Source: JACIWG01 sp049969935
Lineage (GTDB): Archaea; Thermoproteota; Nitrososphaeria; JACIWG01
NCBI GenBank assembly: GCA_049969935.1
Contig: JBMFNX010000020.1
Location: 1 to 31,113, forward strand
DNA length: 31,113 bases
Direction: 5' to 3'
Below, in pieces: positions 22,111 through 30,464 of this stretch. Under the pieces are notes generated by a model. It made no database searches, was not told the DNA's origin, and saw nothing but the letters and a program-made list of their open reading frames with translations. Positions within the stretch are counted from its first letter, which is position 1. Each line of letters begins with the position of its first letter. Both the position numbers and the translations under genes were made by a program.

Positions 22111-22739
22111 AATATAGGATAGACTTTCATGTGCACAGTGAAAACTCTGATGATGCTGTAGGCTCCTTTCAGGAAATCTCCTATTTTGCTAGAAGAAGGA
22201 ATATAGATGCTGTTGTAATAGCAGACCATGACAAGTTTTCGCTGAAAGAAATTTTGGAAGTTAACGGGGTTCACCTTATTCCAGCAATAGAGTTGAGGAC
22301 TCTTGTAGGCCATGTCGTATGCGTGCTTCCAAAAAAGCACTTTAATCCAAGAGCAGCCTACCAAAATCCTGTTGAAGTGGCTCACGAGGCTGGAGGATAT
22401 GCTATATGGGCTCACCCATTTGATAGAATCTTTCATGGAAGTGGGGGACAAATTTTTCCTGACGCGATAGAAGTATATAATTCTGCATCATTTCTATTCA
22501 AAAGCTCTTCTTCTAAAGCATTTTCTCTTGCAGAAAAGCTTAATATTCCAATGGTTGCTGGAAGCGACGCTCACATTCCAGAGGATGTTGGCCTATGCTA
22601 TGTTGAAGTAGAAGCGTCATCAGTTGATGAAGCGATTGAAAAGGTTTTCTGTGGGAAGGGTTTACCATATGGTAGCAGAAGACCGTTAACTCATACGATT
22701 AAATTGACTGCAAAAAGGATCTTGAAGAAAATACATTAG
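22107..22739 (+). CDS. PHP-domain metal-dependent phosphoesterase
   Basis: A 210-residue protein of the PHP superfamily. Metal ligands occur in order: DFHVHS (6-11; His8, His10), ADHD (39-42), Glu62 in PAIELRT, WAHPF (101-105; His103) and GSDAH (152-156). This trinuclear-metal barrel hydrolyses phosphoesters in nucleoside 3',5'-bisphosphates, histidinol phosphate or oligonucleotides. The substrate of this one cannot be told; its compact length and motifs resemble the archaeal TrpH/YciV side. The ATG overlaps the previous stop by four bases (ATGA), and the TAG stop overlaps the stop of the convergent FtsZ-like gene. Being third in the MetRS operon could hint at a tRNA- or nucleotide-related substrate, which is inference. 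Confidence 0.83.
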   Translation: MKYRIDFHVHSENSDDAVGSFQEISYFARRRNIDAVVIADHDKFSLKEILEVNGVHLIPAIELRTLVGHVVCVLPKKHFNPRAAYQNPVEVAHEAGGYAIWAHPFDRIFHGSGGQIFPDAIEVYNSASFLFKSSSSKAFSLAEKLNIPMVAGSDAHIPEDVGLCYVEVEASSVDEAIEKVFCGKGLPYGSRRPLTHTIKLTAKRILKKIH

Positions 22740-23728
22740 TCCAATACCTTTATTCCCGAAAACTCGCATTCTACACTCATGTCAGCGTAAACGTCAAAGT
22801 CCAGTTCCCTGTCCTTTAAAATCTTCTGTACAGGATCCCATTCATCAAACTTTGTTCCAGTAACAGATGCTAAAGCGTAGACTGTCAAGCTTCTTTCACC
22901 ATTCGGGTAATAGCCGACCTTAATCTCCCCCTCACAGCATGTTATCCCCCTAAATGTTGTAACAATTGTTGAAACATCTCCTAAAGAAATTTCTTTCCAT
23001 CCGACAACATAGACTAGGGCTTCTCTAGCGTCTGAACCACTTTGCCTTCTCAGGGAAAGGGTTGCCCTTGTTGTAGCCTCTTCAGCCATTCCTGTACCCT
23101 CTCCAACGCCAACACCAAGCACAGTGTTTCCTTGAGAAGCGAGTCTAAAGGTTTCTCCAGAATTTATTCCATAAATATTCTCTCTATCAAACAATTTTGA
23201 AATAAAATTTCCAATCCACTCGTTTTCAAGCTCGTAGGCCTTGAATAGAGGTGTTTTAGGAGCCTTCTCAATAAACTCGCCGTTGCCAATAACAATTACA
23301 CCATCACATGAGATCTTCATCTTTCTTAACGCTACCGCAGCCCTAAATAGTCTACTCTTTTCAAACTTGAATGGCATAATCGAGATTCCCAAAACCCTTT
23401 TACCTGACTCTCTCAACACGTTTGCGACGATTGGGGCTGCTGATGAACCGAATAGTCCACCTAGGCCGGAGACTATAACAACATTTCTAACACCATCAAC
23501 TTCTTCAACCAAACTTTTTCCAACCTTATATGCTTCCAACTTAATCTTCTTCGAGGTTCTCTCAAAATTCACGTTCAATCTTATCTCTTTAACCCTATTA
23601 CCACTTAACTCCCATTCTGTATCATCTAATGCCAATAATATTCCGTCATAAATTTTGTAAGAGATCTTTTCTAATATTCTTTTGCCGGCTGTACCGACTC
23701 CGATTATTGCAAAATCATGCTTTTGCAT
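22736..23728 (-). CDS. Divergent FtsZ/tubulin-superfamily protein
   Basis: A 330-residue protein with the layout of FtsZ. The N-terminal T1 loop reads IIGVGTAGKRILEKI (8-22), VLGISIMPFKFE (112-123) matches FtsZ strand S5, and YGINSGETFRLAS with VGVGEGTGMAEEATTRA (186-222) matches the helix H7-T7-H10 region. Two key loops deviate: the tubulin signature GGGTGTG is replaced by GLGGLFGSS (88-96), and the T7 catalytic N-x-D-x-x-D is NSGETF (189-194) with both Asp missing. It may bind GTP poorly and should not hydrolyse it by the usual mechanism, so a regulatory or non-polymerising role is possible. No disordered FtsZ tail with SepF-binding motif is obvious; the protein ends in GIKVLD. Promoter at 23773-23784, monocistronic. 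Confidence 0.75.
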   Translation of the reverse strand: MQKHDFAIIGVGTAGKRILEKISYKIYDGILLALDDTEWELSGNRVKEIRLNVNFERTSKKIKLEAYKVGKSLVEEVDGVRNVVIVSGLGGLFGSSAAPIVANVLRESGKRVLGISIMPFKFEKSRLFRAAVALRKMKISCDGVIVIGNGEFIEKAPKTPLFKAYELENEWIGNFISKLFDRENIYGINSGETFRLASQGNTVLGVGVGEGTGMAEEATTRATLSLRRQSGSDAREALVYVVGWKEISLGDVSTIVTTFRGITCCEGEIKVGYYPNGERSLTVYALASVTGTKFDEWDPVQKILKDRELDFDVYADMSVECEFSGIKVLD

Positions 23729-23772
23729 CGCAAGCCAAGTTTCACCAACATGGGAATTAACGGTATAGGACT

Positions 23773-23784
23773 AAAAATTTAAAC
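23773..23784 (-). promoter_or_regulatory. TATA box of the FtsZ-like gene
   Basis: The minus strand has GTTTAAATTTTT here. A start about 27 nt downstream leaves a leader of about 24 nt containing GGTGA, 13 bases before the ATG at 23728, which is too far for an ideal SD. Confidence 0.45.
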
Positions 23785-23807
23785 TTCCAGTAGAAAAAAA
23801 TTATGTC

Positions 23808-25118
23808 TCAAAAATTTCGTAAAATGTCGTTTTTGGTCGTACAAGCCGCCTTTCCAAGAAGAAAATGTGGAGCTGCATCTATAACCTCAACCTCTAGAAG
23901 GGTTCCAAGCTCAAAATCCTGTCTCAAAACAATATTCTTATAGTACTCGTTTCTTCCAACACTGTCTCCTCCAATTTTCTCGTCAACCAAAACTTTTCCC
24001 CTCCACCCAATCCATTTCCTGTTACCCTCAAGCTGTAGTCTGCTTACAAGCTCGTAAGCTCTTCTACTCCTATCCTTTAAAACCCTAATATCGTATCCTT
24101 TCACAACTTCCACATCAGTTCCAGGCCTCTTACCAAACTTTGAAAGGTTCACTATATCAGGTCTAGTTCTCTCCAGGAACTCTAACGTTTTCACGAAATC
24201 CTCTTCCTCTTCGCCAGGATATCCTACTATAATGTCTGTTGCAAAGGTTAGTTTTGGAAACACTCTTCTAAAAGATTCTATAACATGTTCAGCCTCCTCC
24301 ACACTATATCTTCTTCTCATCATCTTCAAAATCCTGTTGCTTCCACTCTGTACTGGAAGGTGTAGGAATTTGAATACTTTTGGACTATTGTACGCTTCTA
24401 TCAACTCATCTAAAATTTTTAGGGTATGATGTGGGTTCATCATCCCAATTCTAACATAAAATTGTCCATTAACCTCCGTAACCTTCTTCACCAATTCTGC
24501 AAGGTTTTCTCCAGAATCTATTCCATATGCGCTTGTATCCTGTGCAGTCAACCAAAACTCTTTCGCCCCCTCTAGAACACCTCTTCTAACCTCTTCTACA
24601 ATATTTTCTATTTTAAATGAAAATATTGGTCCACGCGCTAGCCTTGTGCAACAGTATCTGCATGCGTCCGCACACCCTTCACATATCTGAATTATTCTTA
24701 TAACCTCGTTTTTTCTCCAAAGTTTTGGTAGAGCACTTTTATCAAGCCTCTTGTACAAAATATAGTATACTGTCTCACCCTCTAGCGTTTTATCTATAGC
24801 CTCAACTATCCTGTCAATGTCTTGTGGTCCAACTAGTGATGCTCTAGGGTTTGATGCTATAGCCTTCTCTCTGTCCACTACCGTCATACAGCCTGCAATA
24901 ATCATCTTCTTTTCAGGATATTTTGAAGCTATCTCCTTTATCCTGTTCACAATCCTATGTTCTGTTGAAGTCTTTACATAGCATGTGTTTAAAACTATCA
25001 CATCAGCTAAGCTTATCTCGTCTACAATATCATGTTTTCTTGAAACCAAATTTTCCATTATCCTCGTGTCAGCTTTATTGTAGGAGCAACCGTATGTCTC
25101 AAAATATACTTTAGCCAT
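23808..25118 (-). CDS. Archaeal tRNA (t6A37) methylthiotransferase, CDKAL1/MtaB-like
   Basis: A 436-residue radical-SAM methylthiotransferase. The N-terminal UPF0004 domain has the three cluster cysteines Cys11 (TYGCSYN), Cys46 (NTCYV) and Cys77 (AGCMT). The radical-SAM site is C-x3-C-x2-C at Cys149/153/156 in CEGCADACRYC. HLPVQSGSNRILKMMRR (about 268-285) and IVGYPGEEEEDF (SAM-binding) are family motifs, and a C-terminal TRAM domain (about 378-430) binds RNA. Archaeal members convert t6A to ms2t6A at position 37. It needs two [4Fe-4S] clusters and two SAM, yielding 5'-deoxyadenosine and SAH, which the deaminase in this window may process. A TATA-like TTTAAA at 25147-25152, overlapping the gcvPB stop, gives an almost leaderless mRNA. 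Confidence 0.94.
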   Translation of the reverse strand: MAKVYFETYGCSYNKADTRIMENLVSRKHDIVDEISLADVIVLNTCYVKTSTEHRIVNRIKEIASKYPEKKMIIAGCMTVVDREKAIASNPRASLVGPQDIDRIVEAIDKTLEGETVYYILYKRLDKSALPKLWRKNEVIRIIQICEGCADACRYCCTRLARGPIFSFKIENIVEEVRRGVLEGAKEFWLTAQDTSAYGIDSGENLAELVKKVTEVNGQFYVRIGMMNPHHTLKILDELIEAYNSPKVFKFLHLPVQSGSNRILKMMRRRYSVEEAEHVIESFRRVFPKLTFATDIIVGYPGEEEEDFVKTLEFLERTRPDIVNLSKFGKRPGTDVEVVKGYDIRVLKDRSRRAYELVSRLQLEGNRKWIGWRGKVLVDEKIGGDSVGRNEYYKNIVLRQDFELGTLLEVEVIDAAPHFLLGKAACTTKNDILRNF

Positions 25119-25146
25119 CCCTTAGCACTTTAAATATTTTAGCATG

Positions 25147-25152
25147 TTTAAA
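25147..25152 (-). promoter_or_regulatory. TATA-like element of the methylthiotransferase gene
   Basis: TTTAAA, within GTTTAAAC on both strands, is centred about 31 nt before the ATG at 25118 and overlaps the TAA stop of gcvPB. The methylthiotransferase may thus have its own promoter in addition to read-through from gcvPA-gcvPB. Confidence 0.4.
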
Positions 25153-26617
25153 CCTTATCCAAGTTTCTCCAGCTGAGACACATTGTTCTAGGATGTGATG
25201 CCTTCGCTTCATCAACTCTGCCCACACTAGTGTTATATGGTGCACCCTTAACCCATTCAGGTTTCTCGTAAGCTTTGCACGCTATCTCATTCAATATTCT
25301 AGCATATTCTTCCACTTCCTCAAATCCTTCAGTTTCCGTAGGCTCTATCATTAGCGCTTCATGAACAATCAGTGGAAAATATGTTGTTGGAGCGTGAACA
25401 CCGTAGTCGAGTAAAGCTTTAGCAATATCTCTTGCAGTAACATCCTTTTCTCTGAGAACCTTTCCAACACTTACAACAAACTCATGCTTTTTAGGCAAAT
25501 TTGCACCATAGGGTGTCTCATAAAATCTTTTGTCCAAAAGAGAGAAAAGATAGTTAGAGTTTAATACTGCCCTCTCCGAAACTTTCCTTAACCCTTCATC
25601 ACCCAACATTCTAATGTAAGCGTACGCTTTAACGAGTACGCTAATATTGCCATAGAATCCCCTGACCAGCCCAATACTCTTAGGCCTATCATATTCTAGA
25701 AAGTATTTGGAACCATCATATTCTACAAGTGGAACTGGAAGATACTCCTCCATCTCCCTTGAAGCACATATGGGTCCAGCCCCAGGCCCTCCACCACCAT
25801 GTGGTGTAGCAAAAGTCTTGTGAAGGTTCAGGTGAACGATATCGAATCCCATGTCCCCTGGCCTAACCTTACCCAATAGTGCATTCAAGTTGGCTCCATC
25901 ATAGTAAGTGTATCCTCCAGCTTCCTTAACAATCTTAACAATTTCCACAATATTTTTTTCAAATAGTCCAAGCGTGTTAGGAACTGTCAACATTATTCCA
26001 GCAGTATTCTTTCCAACAACATCCTTTAACGCTTCAACATCCACTAGCCCATCCTGGTTTGAAGGCAACTTTACCACCTTAAAGCCTGCCATCGCTGCAC
26101 TCGCAGGATTTGTTCCGTGAGCCGAATCAGGTATAATCATCTCATTCCTTGTCTTTATTTCCCCCCTTTCTTTAATCGCAGCCCTTATCATAAGTGCTCC
26201 AGCAAATTCTCCATGAGCTCCAGCCGCTGGCACAAGACTTGCCCTAGACGTTCCAGTAATCTCCACCAGATAACTTGAAAGCTCGTAAAGTATCTGCAGT
26301 ATTCCCTGGCAAGTTTCCTGAGGCTGAAGAGGATGGATCATCCTAAGCTTCGAGTTCAAAACTATCCTTTCACAAACTTTAGGATTATATTTCATTGTAC
26401 AGCTTCCAAGAGGATATGTTCCCAAATCAATGCCAAAGTTCATTTGTGAGAGTCTAATAAAATGTCTAACAACCCTTGACTCTGGAAGATTTGGTATGTT
26501 AAGCTTATCCCTAACCATGTTTTCAGGAAATCCTCTTAACTTGAAGGTTTCAACCTCGCCTTCTTCTTCTGAAAGCTCTTTTAATAGTGGCTCACTCCAT
26601 CTAGCCTGCCTAAACAT
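25148..26617 (-). CDS. gcvPB: Glycine dehydrogenase (decarboxylating) subunit 2
   Basis: A 489-residue PLP enzyme subunit, the P2 half of the split glycine cleavage P-protein. The Schiff-base lysine is Lys267 in HLNLHKTFATPHGGGGPGAG; LGSCTMKYNPK (70-80) and PDSAHGTNPASAAMAGF (163-179) are conserved. With subunit 1 it decarboxylates glycine and passes aminomethyl to the lipoyl H-protein. The ATG overlaps the stop of gcvPA as TAATG, so both are made together. The H-, T- and L-protein genes are not in this window and must lie elsewhere if the complete pathway operates. No deviation from the family was noticed. Confidence 0.97.
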   Translation of the reverse strand: MFRQARWSEPLLKELSEEEGEVETFKLRGFPENMVRDKLNIPNLPESRVVRHFIRLSQMNFGIDLGTYPLGSCTMKYNPKVCERIVLNSKLRMIHPLQPQETCQGILQILYELSSYLVEITGTSRASLVPAAGAHGEFAGALMIRAAIKERGEIKTRNEMIIPDSAHGTNPASAAMAGFKVVKLPSNQDGLVDVEALKDVVGKNTAGIMLTVPNTLGLFEKNIVEIVKIVKEAGGYTYYDGANLNALLGKVRPGDMGFDIVHLNLHKTFATPHGGGGPGAGPICASREMEEYLPVPLVEYDGSKYFLEYDRPKSIGLVRGFYGNISVLVKAYAYIRMLGDEGLRKVSERAVLNSNYLFSLLDKRFYETPYGANLPKKHEFVVSVGKVLREKDVTARDIAKALLDYGVHAPTTYFPLIVHEALMIEPTETEGFEEVEEYARILNEIACKAYEKPEWVKGAPYNTSVGRVDEAKASHPRTMCLSWRNLDKV

Positions 26618-27987
26618 TAAGCCATTACCTCCTTAACCGCTTCAACAAACCTTTCAACATCTCCTATGCTATGTATTTCAGTAAAACATGATAGTAGAAC
26701 ATTCTCTAGTTTAGGAAAACATTTTTCTAGCATAAATCCGGGTATAATCTTCTCTTCTAAAAGCCTCCTATAAATTTCCTCTAAATCCCTTCCAATAAAC
26801 TTTAAAGTGAACTCTTGAAAGAATTCTCCTGAAAAGTATGGTGCAACAACATCCCTTACCCCCTTAAACCTTTCACACGCGTAATGTGCTCTTTCAAAAA
26901 CTTCTATTGCAAGCCTCCTAAGCCCCCTTGAACCCAATATGGACAAATATGCTGTAGCAGCAACAGCCATAAGCGCCTCATTAGTGCATATGTTTGAAGT
27001 CGCCTGCTCCCTCCTAATATGCTGCTCTCTTGTCTGAAGAACCATGGTGAAAGCCCTCCTTTCACCTGAAAGGTCTGTAGTCATTCCAATAATTCTTCCA
27101 GGCATCTGTCTAATTAGGGAAGTTTCACTCTTGCATGCAAATATTCCTAAAGATGGTCCACCAAAATTTAGCCACCCTCCTAGACTCTGTCCCTCTCCAA
27201 CAACAATGTCTGCTCCATAGTCTCCTGGTGGCTTCATTATGCCAAGGCTTATTGGGTCAACGCCGACAACAAAAAGTCCCCCTCTATCATGCACTATTTC
27301 AGCCATGCCTTCAACATCCTTTTCTATTACTCCAAAAAAGTTTGGATTCTCAACATAAAGTGCACGTGCATCTTGCACCTTACTCTTTAAATCTTCAAGA
27401 TCCAGTCTACCACTTCCATCATCAAACTTAACCTCTAAAACTTCACATTCTAGTGGCTCAAGATATGTTCTTATAACATTCTTTCTCTCTGGTCCAACAT
27501 TTTCTCCAACAAGAATTTTTCCCCTACCCTTAACCCTTAACGCCATCCTCAAAGCTTCAGCTGCAGCCGTAGCCCAATCGTACATTGAACTGTTTGCGAC
27601 ATCCATTCCAGTAAGCTCGCATATCATGCTCTGGTACTCGAAAAGCGCTTGAAGTATTCCCTGAGAAATTTCAGGCTGATATGGTGTGTAGGCAGTATAA
27701 AACTCGCTTCTTGAAACTATTTCTTCTACAGCGGCTGGAACATAGTGTGGGGGTAAGCCTGCTCCAAGAAATACTAGAGAATCATCATATGACATATTCT
27801 TTTCTAAAACACTTTTGACATAAAATTCTAGGTCTCTTTCGGTTAAAGGGGGTGGGATGCTAATTTTCCGCTTAAGTTTAACCCCCTCCGGTATGTCAGA
27901 ATACAGTTCTTCAACATCCTTTACACCGATTTTTTCAAGAACCCTTTCAAGCTTTTCCCTGCTATAATTTTTATAAAAATTAGCCAT
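26617..27987 (-). CDS. gcvPA: Glycine dehydrogenase (decarboxylating) subunit 1
   Basis: A 456-residue P1 subunit. The family start (REKLERVLEKIGVKDVEELYSDIPE), FLGAGLPPHYVPA, SEFYTAYTPYQPEISQGILQALFEYQSM and the central SSMYDWATAAAEALRMA stretch are present (each quoted in part), followed by the aminotransferase-like fold without a PLP lysine, as expected for P1. The partner carries the cofactor. The ATG at 27987 has a GGAGTGG SD seven bases upstream, so this gene has a proper leader although it is first in its operon; its TATA box may be the element at 28021-28030 or one within the start of the divergent gene. Length is typical. Confidence 0.96.
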   Translation of the reverse strand: MANFYKNYSREKLERVLEKIGVKDVEELYSDIPEGVKLKRKISIPPPLTERDLEFYVKSVLEKNMSYDDSLVFLGAGLPPHYVPAAVEEIVSRSEFYTAYTPYQPEISQGILQALFEYQSMICELTGMDVANSSMYDWATAAAEALRMALRVKGRGKILVGENVGPERKNVIRTYLEPLECEVLEVKFDDGSGRLDLEDLKSKVQDARALYVENPNFFGVIEKDVEGMAEIVHDRGGLFVVGVDPISLGIMKPPGDYGADIVVGEGQSLGGWLNFGGPSLGIFACKSETSLIRQMPGRIIGMTTDLSGERRAFTMVLQTREQHIRREQATSNICTNEALMAVAATAYLSILGSRGLRRLAIEVFERAHYACERFKGVRDVVAPYFSGEFFQEFTLKFIGRDLEEIYRRLLEEKIIPGFMLEKCFPKLENVLLSCFTEIHSIGDVERFVEAVKEVMA

Positions 27988-28020
27988 ATTTTTTCCACTC
28001 CATTAAAATGGGGGAAGAAA

Positions 28021-28030
28021 GTTTTAAAAT
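28021..28030. promoter_or_regulatory. TATA element between gcvPA and the ribophorin-like gene
   Basis: GTTTTAAAAT is nearly symmetric. On the plus strand it is centred about 27 nt before the GTG at 28052, giving a leaderless transcript. On the minus strand it would start transcription near 27998, inside the gcvPA SD, so gcvPA may use another element further upstream. Confidence 0.45.
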
Positions 28031-28051
28031 TGTTTCCTTCTATTAGTTGCC

Positions 28052-29677
28052 GTGCGATATAAAAAAACTGGACTTGCATCAATAATATTAATTATTCTTT
28101 TATCTAGCATGCTGTTTGTTGGAGGATCTTTTGCCATAGACCAGACGCCTACCGTTAAAGAGTTTGTGCACACGGTAGAGGTTAAAGATTATGGTTTAAC
28201 AGTCCTAACAGACACGATATCATTTTACAATAGTATGCCATCAAAGGCTATAATACCATCTATAGTGATAAAGTATCCTAGAGAATTTTATGATAAAATG
28301 TTTTTGGCAGAAGTTTCTGACAGCAGATTTAATCCATCACTTTCTATTGAAGAAAACTTTACTGTAGTAAAGTTTGTTCCAAAAGATGTTGTGCAAATAG
28401 ACTCTGGTGTCGAATACAATTTTACTGCAAGATTCCTTTTGAAGGAATTCTTTTCATTCAAGTCCTCAAACACTATACAGTTTATTCTACCAATATATCC
28501 TTCAATAAACATTGATTCAAGCGTGTTATTGTCAAACATTATGGTGCCATACGGTGTCGTTCTCTCAACATCCTTAGAAAACTTCACATACACTGCACTA
28601 GTTACCAAAAACATTTACACGAGAACATTCGAGAACGTGAAGGCTGGAGAATATTTCTTTAAAAACATTTCAGCTGAAATTATGAGTGGTGCAAGCATAT
28701 ACCTTCTAGAAGTTCCTAAAGCAGTAAGAACATTACAGTTCTATGATGATGGCAGCATATGGATCATGGAACAGATTCAGCTAAAAAATTTGGGGAAAAC
28801 AAACATAACCACACTATCACTTAACATATTAAATGATAGAATACTTTCAGTTAAACTTGTTCACGATATAGGCCCAGAATCCGATTACGACCTAGGCCCC
28901 TATGGGCGGTTCACTTTACCACATCAGCTAGAAGCTAATGAAACGTACACTCTTAAGATAAGGTATCCTGCACCATCCAATTTCACAAAATTTTCAGGAA
29001 ACAACTATATTGTAAACATTACAGCAACACCGCCTCTGGACACGCTAGTGAAAGAGTATGTTGTTGAAGCAAAGTTTTCCCAGGGTTTCACGGTTCTTTC
29101 TGGTACACAGGTTAAGGTTTTCGAAAACGCTAACCCATATTCTAGGGGAAACTTTTTTATAGAATATACTCCGAAACTTTACTGGTCTGCTCCAGCATAC
29201 ACTCCAGCAATCCTACTTATACTAGTGCTTTTCGCGTTTCTCACACCATTCATTCAAAAGGAAGAGGGTGAAGAGAAAAAGTATGCTATAGAATTTAAAG
29301 ATCATGTGAGGGGAAAGCTTAAGCTTATAGAGTCCACGATAGAACTGTATGAAAATAGATTAAAAGGGCTGATTCCTAAACAAAGGTTTAATGTTCTCAA
29401 GCAAGAATATATTACCTCATTAACTAGAATAAACTCTAGCATAGCAAATTCTTCAGCAGACGTGTTAAAAAGTGAGCCTCAAAAGAAGCCTGCGATTGAT
29501 AAAATATTGGCAATGGGCAGAGAAATGGACATGCTTCTAAAACAACTTATAACATACTATGATCAGCTTAATGTAGGAAAAATTGATAAAAGAGAATTTG
29601 AAAAAAGAAGGTCTGAAGCTATAAAGAGGATAAATGCGATCAAACAGGAAGTTGAAGATTTACTAGGAACCATTTGA
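28052..29677 (+). CDS. Type I membrane protein with ribophorin-I-like architecture
   Basis: I do not recognise a bacterial or archaeal family name. The 541-residue protein has a signal peptide (about 1-28), an ectodomain of some 350 residues that looks like two beta-sandwich domains (about 35-222 and 226-375) with eight or more Asn-X-Ser/Thr sequons, one transmembrane helix (381-401) and a cytoplasmic part of about 140 residues made of three long helices with coiled-coil character (416-470, 480-508, 510-537). Eukaryotic ribophorin I/Ost1, a subunit of oligosaccharyltransferase, has this same order of parts and a helical tail of similar size, with a comparable GK-x-D/K...E pattern near its end. 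Homology is a hypothesis only. The start is GTG, supported by TATA spacing. The ferredoxin gene follows after 15 bp. Confidence 0.65.
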   Translation: MRYKKTGLASIILIILLSSMLFVGGSFAIDQTPTVKEFVHTVEVKDYGLTVLTDTISFYNSMPSKAIIPSIVIKYPREFYDKMFLAEVSDSRFNPSLSIEENFTVVKFVPKDVVQIDSGVEYNFTARFLLKEFFSFKSSNTIQFILPIYPSINIDSSVLLSNIMVPYGVVLSTSLENFTYTALVTKNIYTRTFENVKAGEYFFKNISAEIMSGASIYLLEVPKAVRTLQFYDDGSIWIMEQIQLKNLGKTNITTLSLNILNDRILSVKLVHDIGPESDYDLGPYGRFTLPHQLEANETYTLKIRYPAPSNFTKFSGNNYIVNITATPPLDTLVKEYVVEAKFSQGFTVLSGTQVKVFENANPYSRGNFFIEYTPKLYWSAPAYTPAILLILVLFAFLTPFIQKEEGEEKKYAIEFKDHVRGKLKLIESTIELYENRLKGLIPKQRFNVLKQEYITSLTRINSSIANSSADVLKSEPQKKPAIDKILAMGREMDMLLKQLITYYDQLNVGKIDKREFEKRRSEAIKRINAIKQEVEDLLGTI

Positions 29678-29692
29678 TTCTGATGAAATAAA

Positions 29693-29887
29693 ATGATTAA
29701 AGTGGATTTGAATGTAGGCAAATGCAGTGGATGTGGAGCATGCGTGAAAGTTTGTCCTTCAAAAGTATTTGAAGTTAGAGCTGGTAAAGCTTTTCTCTCA
29801 AACATTAAAGCATGCATCGGATGCAAAATTTGTGAAATACAGTGTCCAAACTATGCCATAAAAATTTCTTATAGCAAACAATCTTAA
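29693..29887 (+). CDS. 2[4Fe-4S] ferredoxin
   Basis: A 64-residue electron carrier with two complete cluster motifs: CSGCGACVKVCP (Cys11, 14, 17, 21) and CIGCKICEIQCP (Cys41, 44, 47, 51). Between them is a short beta hairpin (VFEVRAGKAFLSN). It is a standard low-potential ferredoxin, likely serving oxidoreductases or radical-SAM enzymes. It lies 15 bp after the membrane-protein gene on the same strand and has only a weak SD (GATGA), so it may be co-transcribed. Its stop is 8 bp from that of the convergent maturation-protease gene. Confidence 0.93.
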   Translation: MIKVDLNVGKCSGCGACVKVCPSKVFEVRAGKAFLSNIKACIGCKICEIQCPNYAIKISYSKQS

Positions 29888-29895
29888 AGAGTGGA

Positions 29896-30402
29896 CTATT
29901 GTTTAGAAGATTCTTCAACTGTCTCCTTAAGCATTTCCGTTAAAGTTTTTGCTGCACAAACCACTTCTTCACTCATCCTGTTTCCAAAATCTAATTTTTT
30001 CGCCTCCACACCTATTATGTAGAAGCTGACCCTCTTGTTTGAAAGCGACTGTATTATTGAGGCTATTGTCTCAACTGGTATACTGTGTGTTGAAATACTG
30101 ACTTTCGACGGCTTTTCTGGAGAAATTTCTTGAAAAATTATTGTTCCAGCTGGAGCGCCAACGTGTACTGCGTCAAAGAATACTACAATATCAGCATCCC
30201 TCTCAAGAATTTCATGAATATGGTTTTCTGGTGTATTATAGGCTAATATAATATTATCCTTTAGACTTGTCCTCTTCAACCTTCTACCAATGTAGATGCC
30301 TACCTTATCATCTCCCCTCAACTCGTTTCCAACGCAAACGAAAACCTTTTTTAATGGCTTCCTTAAAAGCTCTCTAAATTTGCTTAAAAGTTCTTCAGAC
30401 AT
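29896..30402 (-). CDS. Hydrogenase maturation protease family (peptidase M52)
   Basis: A 168-residue HycI/HybD-type protein. Motifs: VGNELRGDDKVG (24-35) with the nickel-sensing acidic residue region, FFDAVHVGAPAG (75-86; Asp77) and STHSIPV (104-110; His106), then YIIGVEA (128-134). The family clips the C-terminus of the large subunit of [NiFe] hydrogenases after nickel insertion. No hydrogenase structural gene is in the window, so its client (a [NiFe] hydrogenase, a coenzyme F420-reducing hydrogenase or a related complex) lies elsewhere. The ATG at 30402 is preceded, about 27 nt upstream, by a minus-strand TTTTTATAAG element (about 30424-30433), so the mRNA is probably leaderless. Confidence 0.9.
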   Translation of the reverse strand: MSEELLSKFRELLRKPLKKVFVCVGNELRGDDKVGIYIGRRLKRTSLKDNIILAYNTPENHIHEILERDADIVVFFDAVHVGAPAGTIIFQEISPEKPSKVSISTHSIPVETIASIIQSLSNKRVSFYIIGVEAKKLDFGNRMSEEVVCAAKTLTEMLKETVEESSKQ

Positions 30403-30423
30403 CCATTTTATAATAAACTTGTT

Positions 30424-30450
30424 CTTATAAAAACTTAATTAAGTTTAAAA
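30424..30450. promoter_or_regulatory. Divergent promoter region (maturation protease / enolase-superfamily gene)
   Basis: Minus strand: TTTTTATAAG at 30424-30433, centred about 27 nt before the ATG at 30402. Plus strand: CTTAATTAAG (30434-30443) followed by TTTAAAA, centred about 22-27 nt before the ATG at 30465. The two TATA elements are adjacent, so the promoters would compete for or share basal factors. Confidence 0.5.
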
Positions 30451-30464
30451 ACATAATTTAATGT

